64,000 bases of DNA from Glandiceps talaboti (Eukaryota > Hemichordata > Enteropneusta > Spengelidae): contig NC_135569.1 in assembly GCF_964340395.1 (NCBI RefSeq), forward strand, positions 16,572,519 to 16,636,518. The letters are read 5' to 3'. The first letter of the stretch is position 1. Each line of letters begins with the position of its first letter. The notes under the pieces were generated by a model, which saw only the letters and a list, made by a program, of their open reading frames with translations, had not been told where the DNA came from and did not search any database. Shown piece by piece: positions 21,260 to 33,009 of this stretch. A program made the position numbers and the translations under genes.

Positions 21260-22560
21260 ATTTAAGTAGTGGATAGGTAGGTAGACCGACAGGTAGGTAG
21301 GTGTAAGATAAATATGTAGGTAGGTTGGTATTTAAATTATAGGTAGGTGGGTGGGTTAGTAGGTAGGTAGATAGGTAGGTAGATAAGCTGGTATTTAAAT
21401 TGTAGGTAGGTAGGTAGGTAGGTAGGTAGGTGTAAGATAAATATGTAGGTAGGTTGGTATTTAAATTATAGGTAGGTGGGTGGGTTAGTAGGTAGGTAGG
21501 TAGGTAGGTAGGTAGGTAGGTAGGTAGGTAGGTAGGTAAGCTGGTATTTAAATTGTAGGTAGGTAGGTAGGTAGGTAGGTAGGTAGGTAGGTAAGCTGGT
21601 ATTTAAATTGTAGGTAGGTGGGTGGGTTAGTAGGTAGGTAGATAGGTAGGTAGGTAGGTAAGCTGGTATTTAAATTGTAGGTAGGTAGGTAGGTAGGTAG
21701 GAAAGTAGGTAGGTAGGTAGGTAGGTAGGAAAGTAGGTAGGTAGGTAGGTAGGTAGGTAGGTAGGTAGGCTGGTATTTAAATTGTAGGTAGGTAGGTAGG
21801 AAAGTAGGTAGGTAGATAGGTAGGTAGATAAGCTGGTATTTAAATTGTAGGTAGGTAGGTAGGTAGGTAGGTAGGTAGGTAGGCAGGTATTTAAATTGTA
21901 GGTAGGTAGGTAGGTAGGTAGGTAGGCAGGTATTTAAATTGTAGGTAGGTAGGTAGGTAGGTAGGCAGGTATTTAAATATTAGGTAGGTAGGGAGGTAGG
22001 TAGGCTGGTATTTAAATATTAGGTAGGTAGGTAGGTAGGTAGGCTGGTATTTAAATATTAGGTAGGTAGGTAGGCTGGTATTTAAATATTAGGTAGGTAG
22101 GTAGGTAGGTAGGTAGGCTGGTATTTAAATATTAGGTAGGTAGGTAAGTAGGCTGGTATTTAAATATTAGGTAGGTAGGTAGGTAGGTAGGTAGGTAGGT
22201 AGGCGGGTATTTAAATATTAGGTAGGTAGGTAGGTAGGTAGGTAGGCTGGTATTTAAATATTAGGTAGGTAGGTAGGTAGGTAGGTAGGTAGGTAGGTTG
22301 GTATTTAAATATTAGGTAGGTAGGTAGGTAGGCTGGTATTTAAATATTAGGTAGGTAGGTAGGTAGGCTGGTATTTAAATATTAGGTAGGTAGGTGGGTA
22401 GGTAGGGAATTAGGTAGGCTGGTATTTAAATATTAGGTAGGTAGGTAGGTAGGTAGGTAGGCTGGTAATTAAATAATAGGTGGGTAGGCTGTTAGATAGA
22501 TATAAGATAGGTAGGCAGGCGGGTAGTAGGTAGTTAGGCATTGAGGGAAGTGGGTAGGTA
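21260..22560 (+). repeat. Compound satellite: (GGTA)n blocks with a tggtatttaaat spacer
   Basis: Runs of GGTA of variable length, separated about 25 times by the spacer ggctggtatttaaat(tg/at)taggt. The left part has spacer form aaattgtagg and the right part aaatattagg, with a switch near 21975. This shows two waves of local amplification. Confidence 0.9.
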
Positions 22561-22699
22561 GGTATAGTTAGTTAGGCTGGCAGGTAGGTTTTCTCCCTTC
22601 AATGGTTTGTCTTGACATACCTTTTTGTTTTTATTTGGCATGTTTGCTGGGCTTTTCAATGACTCAAAAAATCTCGCGGTTTGGAGTGTTCCGCAGACA

Positions 22700-24692
22700 A
22701 GATTAAATTCCAGCCATGTGCTGTATTGCATTCACCCTCATGGTGTTGTTAGGCTTCACTCATGTGGGCTAATCTGTCTACTCCCATAAATACAAGCTTG
22801 GTCACTTCCAGGGCTCAAATTATCCAGGTACAAGGTACAAAATATGCATGATGCGAGTGAAAGTTGCGAGTAGCAAGTGGCGAAATACACCACTGGCGAG
22901 TGGTGAAAAGTTACGCTTGAGAATGGTGACAATGTATCACTTGCGAGTAGTGAAAAGTGACGCTTGTGAGTGGTGACAATGTATCACTTGCTAGTATAAA
23001 ACCGTGTCTAGCATTCTGTGGCTCTCACAGCTCTCATATCAACCCCAACAGGGACTTGGCCAGGAGATCGGTCCCGCTGGTTAAATAGTGCTGCTTTCCC
23101 GTAACTTTATCGATATAGCTAGTGACTACAGTGACTTCGAGCTTTGTCTTACTGTGGAATGATGCTACCTTGCACTGAAGGACTGCCCAAGCTTTCTGCT
23201 GTGAAATGGTGAGGTTCTCCATGGTACATTCATGTTGGAAAGAATGAGAGAAATGATCTTCCTCACCCTACAGTCAAACTTTTATACCATTTCTTTGTTA
23301 TCACCCGGAATAATAGCGTAGTTGTTTTATAAATTGGCATAATAACATTAAAAAAATGTCACAGAGTTGACTATTGTCTGCCGGTAGCTTTTTAGAGGTT
23401 GGAGGCGTGAATGGCAATTCTTATATTGTTTCACTAACTTTCATGGAACCGAAACGGTAATTATTCCATAGACAGAAGACCCTTTTACTCTCTATGGTTA
23501 TTCAGACAAGAAGCTTGGATTTAAAAAAAAAAATTAAAAAAATGAATAATTATATCGACGCTGACAACACAGAACTTCGACTGAAATTCAACTGCGGTCG
23601 TACGTGATCAAATAGGTCATTTGAGTTCGTTTGCGTTCCGACAAGTTTTACCCATGAGTTCGTGTAAGCATGGAAGTATAACCCCACAAGGTTTATAAAC
23701 AAATATTCGTGGTCTTGTAACAAACGGAGAGTTTATAGCAAACAATGGAATGATGACAACAGACTAACCGGCGATGTTGTTGAACGAAAAAACTTTATGA
23801 TTTGAAGTAACTTTATCGTAAGACCGCCAAACACTGGCCGTAGTTTATTAGTCAAAGCAGTGTATACAATGAATAAAACTTGGGAGATACGAGGGCCTTG
23901 GTGCGAATTGTCAATCGACTACTTGATCACGGTAAAACTTGAGTGGAGTTTGTGGAGTTGGGAAGACAACAATTTTGGACATCAAGAAATTAAAAGACAA
24001 TTAAGTTACATGTACGTGAATTCGCAACTAAGATGGCCATTAACACGACATGGCTAGAACTAGCTCTGGGTGTATGCTGGGTTTTTCGACACATCTCCAG
24101 AGCTACGGTAGAACCATGGATGTATTAGTGAGATATATCCATGGATGTACAAAGCCCAACGGGTCTTGCTCCGGATGTTTATGTAGCGTTGATCGACTCA
24201 AGTAGCGTTGAGCTATCGAGTAGCGTCGTAAATTCATTCAGTGTTCTTGGTCGAACGCGACTACTAATACTTTCCTCATCCATAGGAATTTCATTTTTTA
24301 TTCATCTAAAAAGCATGTCCCCCAAGACGTTTGGATAATGGACAGTTTACACACAGTGGCTTCGGGAAGTACAACGGTAAGTACAACGTTACTATTGGTA
24401 CTATCGTACTTACCAAAGCCACCATGCTGCTACCTAGCTAGCGAGGCCAATCACGAGGTTCCAATCACTGGTAACACTGTCGATGTCATGCCATCACGAT
24501 CATCAAACATCAAACCTTTAATCATTAGCCACTCGCAAGTCATACATTGTCACCACTCGCAAGCGTCACTTTTCACTACTCGCAAGTGATACATTTCACC
24601 ACTCGCAAGCGTCACTTTTCACCACTCGCAAGTAGCACATTTCGCCACTTGCTACTCGCAAGGTACGCCAGTGCAGGTAGATTTCAAAATTG
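22700..24692 (+). mobile_element. Repeat family E: element flanked by inverted clusters of a 22-bp motif
   Basis: The left cluster (22860-22990) has gcgagtggtgaaaagt and tgacgcttgygagtggtgac units. The right cluster (24525-24665) has the same motif inverted (accactcgcaagcgtcactt), five or more times, ending gtgcaggtagatttcaaaa. The clusters therefore form long subterminal inverted repeats around a CpG-richer core. The left end beyond the cluster (22700-22850) is shared with the fragment at 16323-16560. No transposase is recognised and target duplications are not clear, so the exact ends are uncertain. Confidence 0.6.
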
Positions 24693-24843
24693 AGGTGCAC
24701 ACTGTACATATCAATTGTCACTGGAAAAACTGTACAAATCTTCTCAGAATAACAAAAAGCACACAGAGTGGTTGTTTTTGATGATTAAGTTTGAATTTTG
24801 AAGTAAGAGAAGGATTTAATCAACATTAATTGATATATTTACT

Positions 24844-26348
24844 CATAGACCCTCCACCAACACTGCAACAGGATACACATCAAAGGATCTCTAAATGTTT
24901 ATTGTATGATGTTTGTTTGCATACATTAAGCTACATAAGCATTTCCTGTCCATTTCTGTGTTGTTTACAGTCACTGTGACTCAATGATAGTTGCTAGCTA
25001 TCCGACATGTTTTTCACTAAATTTTCTGACCATTTCGAAGTTTATAACTGGTTGAAGACCCAACAAGATATATAGTATTTTAGGTAATCATACATAGTCT
25101 TGTCGTGTATTTTGTTGTTCTCTGGTGTGAAAAGAAGAATAGATCACGTAAGCTGTCCATTGTTTGCAATTGTTGCAGTATGCTTTGAGTACAGTGTTTC
25201 GTTCATTAGGGTTGTTACTGGATTTCTCTGTCAGAAATGATTCTTGAAGTTTTGAGTCTATTTATTGATGCTTTTTATCACATGTTAATATTTTAGGCTG
25301 CCTTCATTGATCAGGTTTAGGCATGTTATTATAACTACATCAAAATAAAATGTAAACATCCAATGCGTGGTTGCCATTTTACCTCTGTTGTCGTGGTTGA
25401 TATATTCACGATACATTTCGTCAAAAACATGTCTCCGAAACGATTTCAAAACGAGTACTAGACTTCAAATTTCTGGTTGCTAGCCAATTGAATTTGAAAC
25501 TTTACATCATTCTCAGATGAACCATGACCGAACTAACTGAGAAAATGACAAGTACTCCAACTTTGACTTGAGAGATTGTATTTACGCAGATACCTTTCAA
25601 GTTGTGGCTCAATTTTAATATTTGAATGAATTGTAACCCATTATGTCTTCTTTGATTTGAAAAGTGCAAATCTGTTATGTTCTTGAGTATAGTACATGTG
25701 CCGGTGTTATGCAGGGCTATTAAAATGGCATAAAAATACATGGCATTGTAGAAATGTACAAAATTTATAGACATACCAGTTCGATCGACGATGTGTTTCA
25801 CAAAATTGTACATCATTCTTCAAATTCTAGAGGCATGCATAGATTTCAAAAAGTCTCGCGCAATAGTCGCGGAAAAAATGGCAGAATTATAGATTTGTAT
25901 CTAAACTTCCAGCCTTTCTCATGCTTGTTGCATGTGTCGGCCACTGTTGGCATGTCTTCGTATAAGGAAATTACATATTTTCATCACATTTGTACGTTAT
26001 CATTTACATGATTTTGTATGGTTTCATGCCCACTCTTGTTCAATTATCAAGTCCTTCCTTGTGTATACAGAGCTGACAAAAATCAAAATTGTCGTCAAAG
26101 ACATGGGAAGATGCCATACCATGATGTGTTGTGGTCATCAACATAAATAAGCATAACCGCGTGTAATCTCTTCTCATCTTTTTCGAGATTTTACATGTGA
26201 TTTATGTAGCATCATGAGGTTTTTACACTCTTGAAGGAAGACTTCATTACTGCTATAGTAACAGGATTAATTAAACTTAATGTATGCAAACAGAGTTCGT
26301 TTCAGTGGAAATGGTGTAGTTGCATACCCCGTTGGTGGAGGGTCTATG
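24844..26348 (+). mobile_element. TIR DNA element, 1505 bp, terminal CATAGACCCTCCACCAAC
   Basis: The left end CATAGACCCTCCACCAAC and right end GTTGGTGGAGGGTCTATG are perfect inverted repeats of 18 bases. Inside them tttgcatacattaag (left) and cttaatgtatgcaaa (right) are also inverted. ATTTACT flanks both sides (24837-24843 and 26349-26355), a 7-base candidate target duplication; the exact boundary is ambiguous by a base or two. The internal open frames (25502-25816, 25754-26011) match nothing I know. Probably non-autonomous; superfamily not assigned. Confidence 0.78.
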
Positions 26349-26646
26349 ATTTACTTATTGGAAATGCAGAAGTAAATGAATGCATGGAACCTTGTTATCT
26401 TTGAGACTTGAGACTGCTTGTCAAATATGAGGCATTCAAATTGGCAATTTTTGATAGGATCATAAGTATGGCATGTGCAAATGTCGTGTTGCCACATTTC
26501 ACCCTTTGATAGTTGTGGAAATATGCACTATGTTCACAACAACATTGTTGTCAGTGTTAATGACACATATTTCAGCAGTTAGTACCTCAATTCAGCTTAA
26601 TTCATTGTGTACTCTTCATTGACAAAGTGTCTTATGGCATTGCTTT

Positions 26647-27170
26647 TTAGCACAATTGAACTGATAAGGTTCAGTAGTGCTATAGGCATTGCTGTGTGTG
26701 TGTGTGTGTAAACAACTTAAAGTCAAAAACTGCTGGACCAATTACTTTGATATTTGGTGGCCATGTTACTTTGGGTGTCTCGTTAAGAAATTGTTCAAAT
26801 GAAAATGATTGCATCAGAAATGTGCGTTTTAGGTCAAAAAATGCCATTTTTGGTCAAAAAACTTAAGCTCTAAAACCACTGAGCAGATTTGCCTGAAATT
26901 TGGTGGGAACAGTCTTAGGGTAGAGTAAATTAATATTTGTTCATGACATGATGATGCCATCAGTAATATGCAAATAAGGGCTAAAAATGTGTCTTTTTGG
27001 TCAAAAATCTTTAATTCCAAAACTAGGGAGCAGATGTGGCTGAAATTTAACGAGGATGTATGTGGGGGTGCACAGATGAAGCAATATTAAACATATAAGG
27101 ATCTCATCAGTAATATGCAAATTAGGTGTAAAATGTGAATTTTGGTCAAAAATTAAATCTCAAAAATATT
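26647..27170 (+). repeat. Dispersed repeat family A, copy A4, left part
   Basis: Head agcacaattgaac-tgataag-gttcagtagtgct, a near-perfect hairpin, then a short (TG)n, then modules with accaattactttgatatttgg, cagatttgcctgaaatttgg and gcagatgtggctgaaattt. After 27170 about 470 bases of unrelated sequence follow (27171-27640), which may be an insertion without clear TIRs. Confidence 0.82.
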
Positions 27171-27640
27171 ATTCTATTGTTAGTGCAGTATAAATGATAA
27201 GAACTTACTCCCAATGACGTTGAATTTAAAACCTTTTAATTCTGCGTTTTGGTCCTGCTGAAAGATCCATCATCAAGAATAGATAAAAGAAGTTGAGTAC
27301 TGCTGGCCAGGCTGAACAAAAGATTGAATCCTAGCATTACTTATTGCAATAATTTAATATATAATAGGACAAATTTAACTGAAAAATATTGTGTGTACAT
27401 TGTGTGCAGGTAAATTCCAAAGTCAAGGTGCACACATGTTAAAAATATTTCTATTTCGACCCCTTGACTGTCTAAGCTTTGTAAATGCAATCTCATCAAG
27501 TGAAGGGCTCAAATTTACTACCAGACCAGAAAAGATAGGGTGCCAATCATGTGTAACAATTCTTTTTACAGTTCATACAGTATGTTTTTTTAATGAAATA
27601 ACACAAGCAAAATATAGGTACTGGTAGCACACACACAAAT

Positions 27641-27972
27641 AGGCAGTTGGCAATTTTAGTCCAAACTTGTATCTCGAAAACTGCTAGGTGAATTTAGCTG
27701 AAATGGAATGTTTCTGGAGGAGTTATTCTACAGATATTGTCCAACATATTTTGACACAGTCAACAGTCAACCAAAACATAGATGGGCAGGCAAGTGAATA
27801 AACATTCAAAAATTGAATGCAAATATGCCTGGCAATAAGACCATACCCATAGTAGCACCTTATTAATGTTGTGTAATGCATTGATAACAACAAGGATTAA
27901 TTGACAAATGAATAAACATTCAGAAATGTATACAAATAAGCCTAGCAACAACACCATGTCCATAGCAAATAC
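27641..27972 (+). repeat. Dispersed repeat family A, copy A4, right part
   Basis: The fourth A module (gaatttagctgaaatgg, gtttctgg) and two 3' units (aacattcaaaa, gaatgcaaatatgcctggc). It runs directly into a family B tail. Confidence 0.75.
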
Positions 27973-28106
27973 ATAACAAGCACACACAACATATCTAAGT
28001 CTGTTTGTTTTAGGTTCACAAATGTTGTTGCGTGATCAGAGTAGTGATAATTCCTTAAAACCCAATTATAGCGGGGCTATGTCATTCTCAATGACTTGTT
28101 TAGGTT
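27973..28106 (+). repeat. Dispersed repeat family B, 3' tail only
   Basis: aacatatctaagtctgtttg, ggttcacaaatgttgttgcg, tgatcagagtagtgataatt and tagcggggctatgtcattct match the tails at 52150-52272 and 59225-59355. The body is absent. Confidence 0.8.
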
Positions 28107-28689
28107 TGATATGGCAGTCTGTCAGAAAAGTATTTGGATGAACCAATACAACATTGCATATAAGTAAGGAAAAGCTCATCACAGTCTGTCCAGGTGAATT
28201 TGAAGTGTCAAGTGATGGTTCTATTGACTAATGACTTGTGATCTTCCATTTTGTCAAAATATAAGACCCACATGGTACTTCCTGCTACAGTCTCCAGACT
28301 AAATATTACTGAATGCATTATACCTATTCGCAGCTGACCCAGACAGGCTGCATAAATTGTGATAAGCACTGTAGGCTGCCCTAATATATTAGATGGGCAG
28401 GAGCTCATAGACATAATTAATCAATATTTCCCAACTTAATTATTGACGACATGTACAACTGAACAAAACTATCAATTAATTATCTAAAGGAAACTTCTAA
28501 CATTTTGATTAGGTTGCAGTATTGCTCAGGAGTGTTTTGGTTAGATTCAAGCTGTTCCTTAGAATACAAACATATACTGAAATAACTTTTTGAATTTACA
28601 GTTTACTGTAGTAGGAGTCTACTTGCTATGATTAAACACTTTCAGGAGAACTATAGGCATTATATTGGCAAATATTATAATATTTTTTA
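28107..28689. other. No gene recognised
   Basis: AT-rich sequence before the 58-bp satellite. The minus frame 28208-28414 has no recognisable family. Confidence 0.45.
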
Positions 28690-29386
28690 ATCTATTATAA
28701 ATCGTATATAAGTATTTAGATAAGGGTGAATACTCCACCTATTGTACCATTAATACATATTATATACAAGTATATACATTGTAGGTAAGGGTGAATACTC
28801 CACCTGTTGTACCATTAATACATATTATATACAAGTATTTAGGTAAGGGTGAACACTCCACCTATTGTACCATTAATACATATTATATACAAGTATTTAG
28901 GTAAGGGTGAACACTCCACCTATTGTACCATTAATACATATTATATACAAGTATTTAGGTAAGGGTGAACACTCCACCTATTGTACCATTAATACATGTT
29001 ATATACAAGTATATAGGTAAGGGTGAACACTCCACCAATTGTACCATTAATACATATTATATACAAGTATATAGGTAAGGGTGAACACTCCACCTATTGT
29101 ACCATTAATACATATTATATACAAGTATTTAGGTAAGGGTGAACACTCCACCAATTGTACCATTAATACATATTATATACAAGTATTTAGGTAAGGGTGA
29201 ACACTCCACCTATTGTACCATTAATACATATTATATACAAGTATTTAGGTAAGGGTGAACACTCCACCTATTGTACCATTAATACATATTATATACAAGT
29301 ATTTAGGTAAGGGTGAACACTCCACCTATTGTACCATTAATACATATTATATACAAGTATTTAGATAAGGGTGAATACTACACCTA

Positions 29387-29551
29387 CAGGGGTGAACAAA
29401 TCAATTTGTGAACTGGTGGTCCCCGGACCAGTGCCTTAAAAAATCCAGTGGTCCTGCTGAAAGAATTAGTGGTACAAGGTAAAATTTGTGCAGGTCCGCC
29501 AAAAAAAATCGCTAGTCCCGGACCCAGGACCAGTGGATTTCTTCACCCCTG
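29387..29551 (+). mobile_element. 165-bp MITE, hAT-like ends, inside the satellite
   Basis: Ends CAGGGGTGAACAAATC and GGATTTCTTCACCCCTG are inverted. The satellite unit is interrupted with accta on both sides, a 5-base duplication. The first 100 bases match the reverse complement of the right end of the element at 61801-62835 (aactggtggtccccggacca, atccagtggtcctgctg). The last 58 bases match the reverse complement of its left end (ccactggtcc, ggcggacc). It is therefore an internally deleted relative of that element. Confidence 0.85.
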
Positions 29552-31900
29552 ACCTATTGTACCATTAATACATATCATATACAAGTATTTAGATAAGGGT
29601 GAATACTCCACCTATTGTACCATTAATACATATTATATACAAGTATTTAGGTAAGGGTGAACACTCCACCTATTGTACCATTAATACATATTATATACAA
29701 GTATTTAGGTAAGGGTGAACACTCCACCTATTGTACCATTAATACATATTATATACAAGTATTTAGATAAGGGTGAATACTCCACCTATTGTACCATTAA
29801 TACATATTATATACAAGTATATAGGTAAGGGTGAACACTCCACCTATTGTACCATTAATACATATTATATACAAGTATTTAGATAAGGGTGAACACTCCA
29901 CCTATTGTACCATTAATACATATTATATACAAGTATATAGGTAAGGGTGAATACTCCACCTATTGTACCATTAGTACATATCATATACAAGTATTTAGGT
30001 AAGGGTGAACACTCCACCTATTGTACCATTAATACATATTATATACAAGTATATACGTAAGGGTGAATACTCCACCTATTGTACCATTAATACATATTAT
30101 ATACAGTCAAGTATTTAGGTAAGGGTGAACACTCCACCAATTTGTACCATTAATACATATTATATACAAGTATATACGTAAGGGTGAATACTACACCTAT
30201 TGTACCATTAATACATATTATATACAAGTATTTAGATAAGGGTGAATACTACACCTATTGTACCATTAATACATATTATATACAAGTATTTAGATAAGGG
30301 TGAACACTCCACCTATTGTACCATTAATACATATTATATACAAGTATTTAGATAAGGGTGAACACTCCACCAATTTGTACCATTAATACATATTATATAC
30401 AAGTATTTAGGTAAGGGTGAACACTCCACCTATTGTACCATTAATACATATTATATATACAAGTATTTAGGTAAGGGTGAATACTACACCTATTGTACCA
30501 TTAATACATATTATATACAAGTATTTAGGTAAGGGTGAACACTCCACCTATTGTACCATTAATACATATTATATACAAGTATTTAGGTAAGGGTGAATAC
30601 TACACCTATTGTACCATTAATACATATTATATACAAGTATTTAGGTAAGGGTGAACACTCCACCTATTGTACCATTAATACATATTATATACAAGTATTT
30701 AGGTAAGGGTGAATACTACACCTATTGTACCATTAATACATATTATATACAAGTATTTAGATAAGGGTGAATACTCCACCTATTGTACCATTAATACATA
30801 TTATATACAAGTATTTAGATAAGGGTGAATACTACACCTATTGTACCATTAATACATATTATATACAAGTATTTAGATAAGGGTGAACACTCCACCTATT
30901 GTACCATTAATACATATTATATACAAGTATTTAGATAAGGGTGAACACTCCACCAATTTGTACCATTAATACATATTATATACAAGTATTTAGGTAAGGG
31001 TGAACACTCCACCTATTGTACCATTAATACATATTATATACAAGTATTTAGGTAAGGGTGAATACTACACCTATTGTACCATTAATACATATTATATACA
31101 AGTATTTAGATAAGGGTGAATACTCCACCTATTGTACCATTAATACATATTATATACAAGTATTTAGATAAGGGTGAACACTCCACCTATTGTACCATTA
31201 ATACATATTATATACAAGTATTTAGGTAAGGGTGAATACTACACCTATTGTACCATTAATACATATTATATACAAGTATTTAGGTAAGGGTGAACACTCC
31301 ACCTATTGTACCATTAATACATATTATATACAAGTATTTAGGTAAGGGTGAATACTACACCTATTGTACCATTAATACATATTATATACAAGTATTTAGA
31401 TAAGGGTGAATACTCCACCTATTGTACCATTAATACATATTATATACAAGTATTTAGATAAGGGTGAACACTCCACCTATTGTACCATTAATACATATTA
31501 TATACAAGTATTTAGGTAAGGGTGAATACTCCACCTATTGTACCATTAATACATATTATATACAAGTATTTAGGTAAGGGTGAATACTCCACCTATTGTA
31601 CCATTAATACATATTATATACAAGTATTTAGATAAGGGTGAACACTCCACCAATTTGTACCATTAATACATATTATATACAAGTATTTAGGTAAGGGTGA
31701 ACACTCCACCTATTGTACCATTAATACATATTATATATACAAGTATTTAGGTAAGGGTGAATACTACACCTATTGTACCATTAATACATATTATATACAA
31801 CTATATAGGTAAGGGTGAATACTCCATCTATTGGACCATTAATACATATTATATACAAGTATTTAGGTAAGGGTGAACACTCCACCTATTGTACCATTAA

Positions 31901-32639
31901 AGGGCCACTGCAATTCTATTTCTTTCTTTACAATACATGTAATATGTTCATACTGCCCCCTAATGAAAGGAATGTATGATTAAATATTGATTTACTGCAA
32001 GTTGTCACCTCTTCACTTGAAAAATCTGTCGAACATTCGCTGTCCCGTTCGAAAGATACAATTTCTAGAACTTGTTGTTGTAACCGAGCCTCCATAGCAA
32101 TGCATGTAGGTGAAGTTCAAGGTTATGTGTTCCTACTGTGATGACATAACAGGAATGCTTTCATATGCTAATATAAATTCTCGCTCAGCAGAAGGTGTCA
32201 TGAATGTGGAAGCAGCATAATTTCTAACAAGATTTTCACTATTCGTGGTCACTTTTTTCTCCTCAGTGCTATAGAAATGGTTGTGGTTGTCGGTGGCCAA
32301 GTGGTTAAACCACTTCCCTCTTACCACTGCGGTCGGGGTTCGAACCCCATTCAGGGTTCGATTAAAATTTACCACGCTGTAAGTAAGAAGAGTGTCGTTC
32401 AGTTTGACTACCGAACAACGCAGGTTTTCCCCGGGTACTCCGGTTTCCTCCTGCATTAACTCTGAACCCATGAGGGATGGCCCTCACTGGACTTCTTGGA
32501 CAAGTGTTTAAAGGTGCCTGTAAATGGGCTTTATGCCTGTTGGTTTGCCTGAACAAGTAAATAAATTTTTAAAAAATGTGTTAAGTGGCTATTTTTTCTT
32601 GGTTTGATGAAAAGTGAAAAATAGAATTGCAGTGGCCCT
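31901..32639 (+). mobile_element. 739-bp TIR element with TTAA target duplication
   Basis: AGGGCCACTGCAATTCTATT at the left and its exact inverse (aatagaattgcagtggccct) at the right. The inserted-into satellite unit reads ccaTTAAtacat, and the element is flanked by TTAA on both sides (31897-31900, 32640-32643). Because TTAA is palindromic, a TA duplication with AAGGG ends fits equally well. No transposase; the centre contains a SINE. piggyBac-type TTAA elements usually start CCC, so I do not assign a superfamily. Confidence 0.87.
32278..32575 (+). mobile_element. tRNA-derived SINE inside the TTAA element
   Basis: A tRNA-like head: ggtggccaagtggttaaacc contains an RNA polymerase III A box (tggccaagtgg), and cggggttcgaacccc contains a B box (ggttcgaaccc) at the usual spacing. 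The body follows with cccgggtactccggtttcct, a motif I recognise from conserved SINE central domains in marine invertebrates, then tgagggatggccctcactgg, and an A-rich end (taaataaatttttaaaaaatg). Class Ser/Leu-like by the A box; target duplications not resolved. Confidence 0.8.
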
Positions 32640-32666
32640 TTAATACATATATAAGTATTTAGGTAC

Positions 32667-33009
32667 ATACACCAGATACACATTATCTCCAATGAGTTGA
32701 CACTATTCTGTATGTTGTCAAATAATGATGTCATGAATTTTGTCATTGTCATTTTTTGATAGCCCCAGAAAGTCAAAGGATCGTTCTATGGTATACTTTG
32801 TGTATCTACAGTTCACGCTTGGTGCTGCCATGTTTGTTTTGATCTTGCATACTATGTATATAATTGCTACCATACTCCGGTCATCATATCGGCAACATAA
32901 CATAACCATGCATTGCAATATTGTAAGAGTAGGTCTGTTAGCATGATTATCATAACATTGTAACATGTACCAAGGCATCACTGCACTGTACCTCTAGAAA
33001 TTGTTACAC
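32667..33009. other. No gene recognised
   Basis: Short AT-rich stretch after the satellite. The overlapping frames on both strands (32718-32981 and 32740-32946) show no motif. Confidence 0.4.

Larger units (their letters stand above)
28690..32666 (+). repeat. 58-bp satellite array, about 50 units, with two transposon insertions
   Basis: Unit of 58 bases: aagtatttag-gtaagggtga-acactccacc-tattgtacca-ttaatacata-ttatatac. Variable positions are ggtaagg/gataagg, aacactcc/aatactcc/aatactac, and occasional extra bases (aattt, tatata). Array segments are 28690-29386, 29552-31900 and a terminal part-unit 32640-32666; a 165-bp and a 739-bp element interrupt it. Units near 30230-30490 and 30810-31070 repeat the same order of five variants, offset ten units, which shows higher-order amplification. 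Confidence 0.93.

Noticed and set aside
28690-31900. CRISPR-like array
   Set aside because: Units are contiguous with no unique spacers, and the context is an animal genome. It is a satellite.
32278-32350. Functional tRNA gene
   Set aside because: The A and B boxes belong to a SINE: a conserved SINE body follows, a decayed sibling lies at 37305, and it sits inside a transposon.
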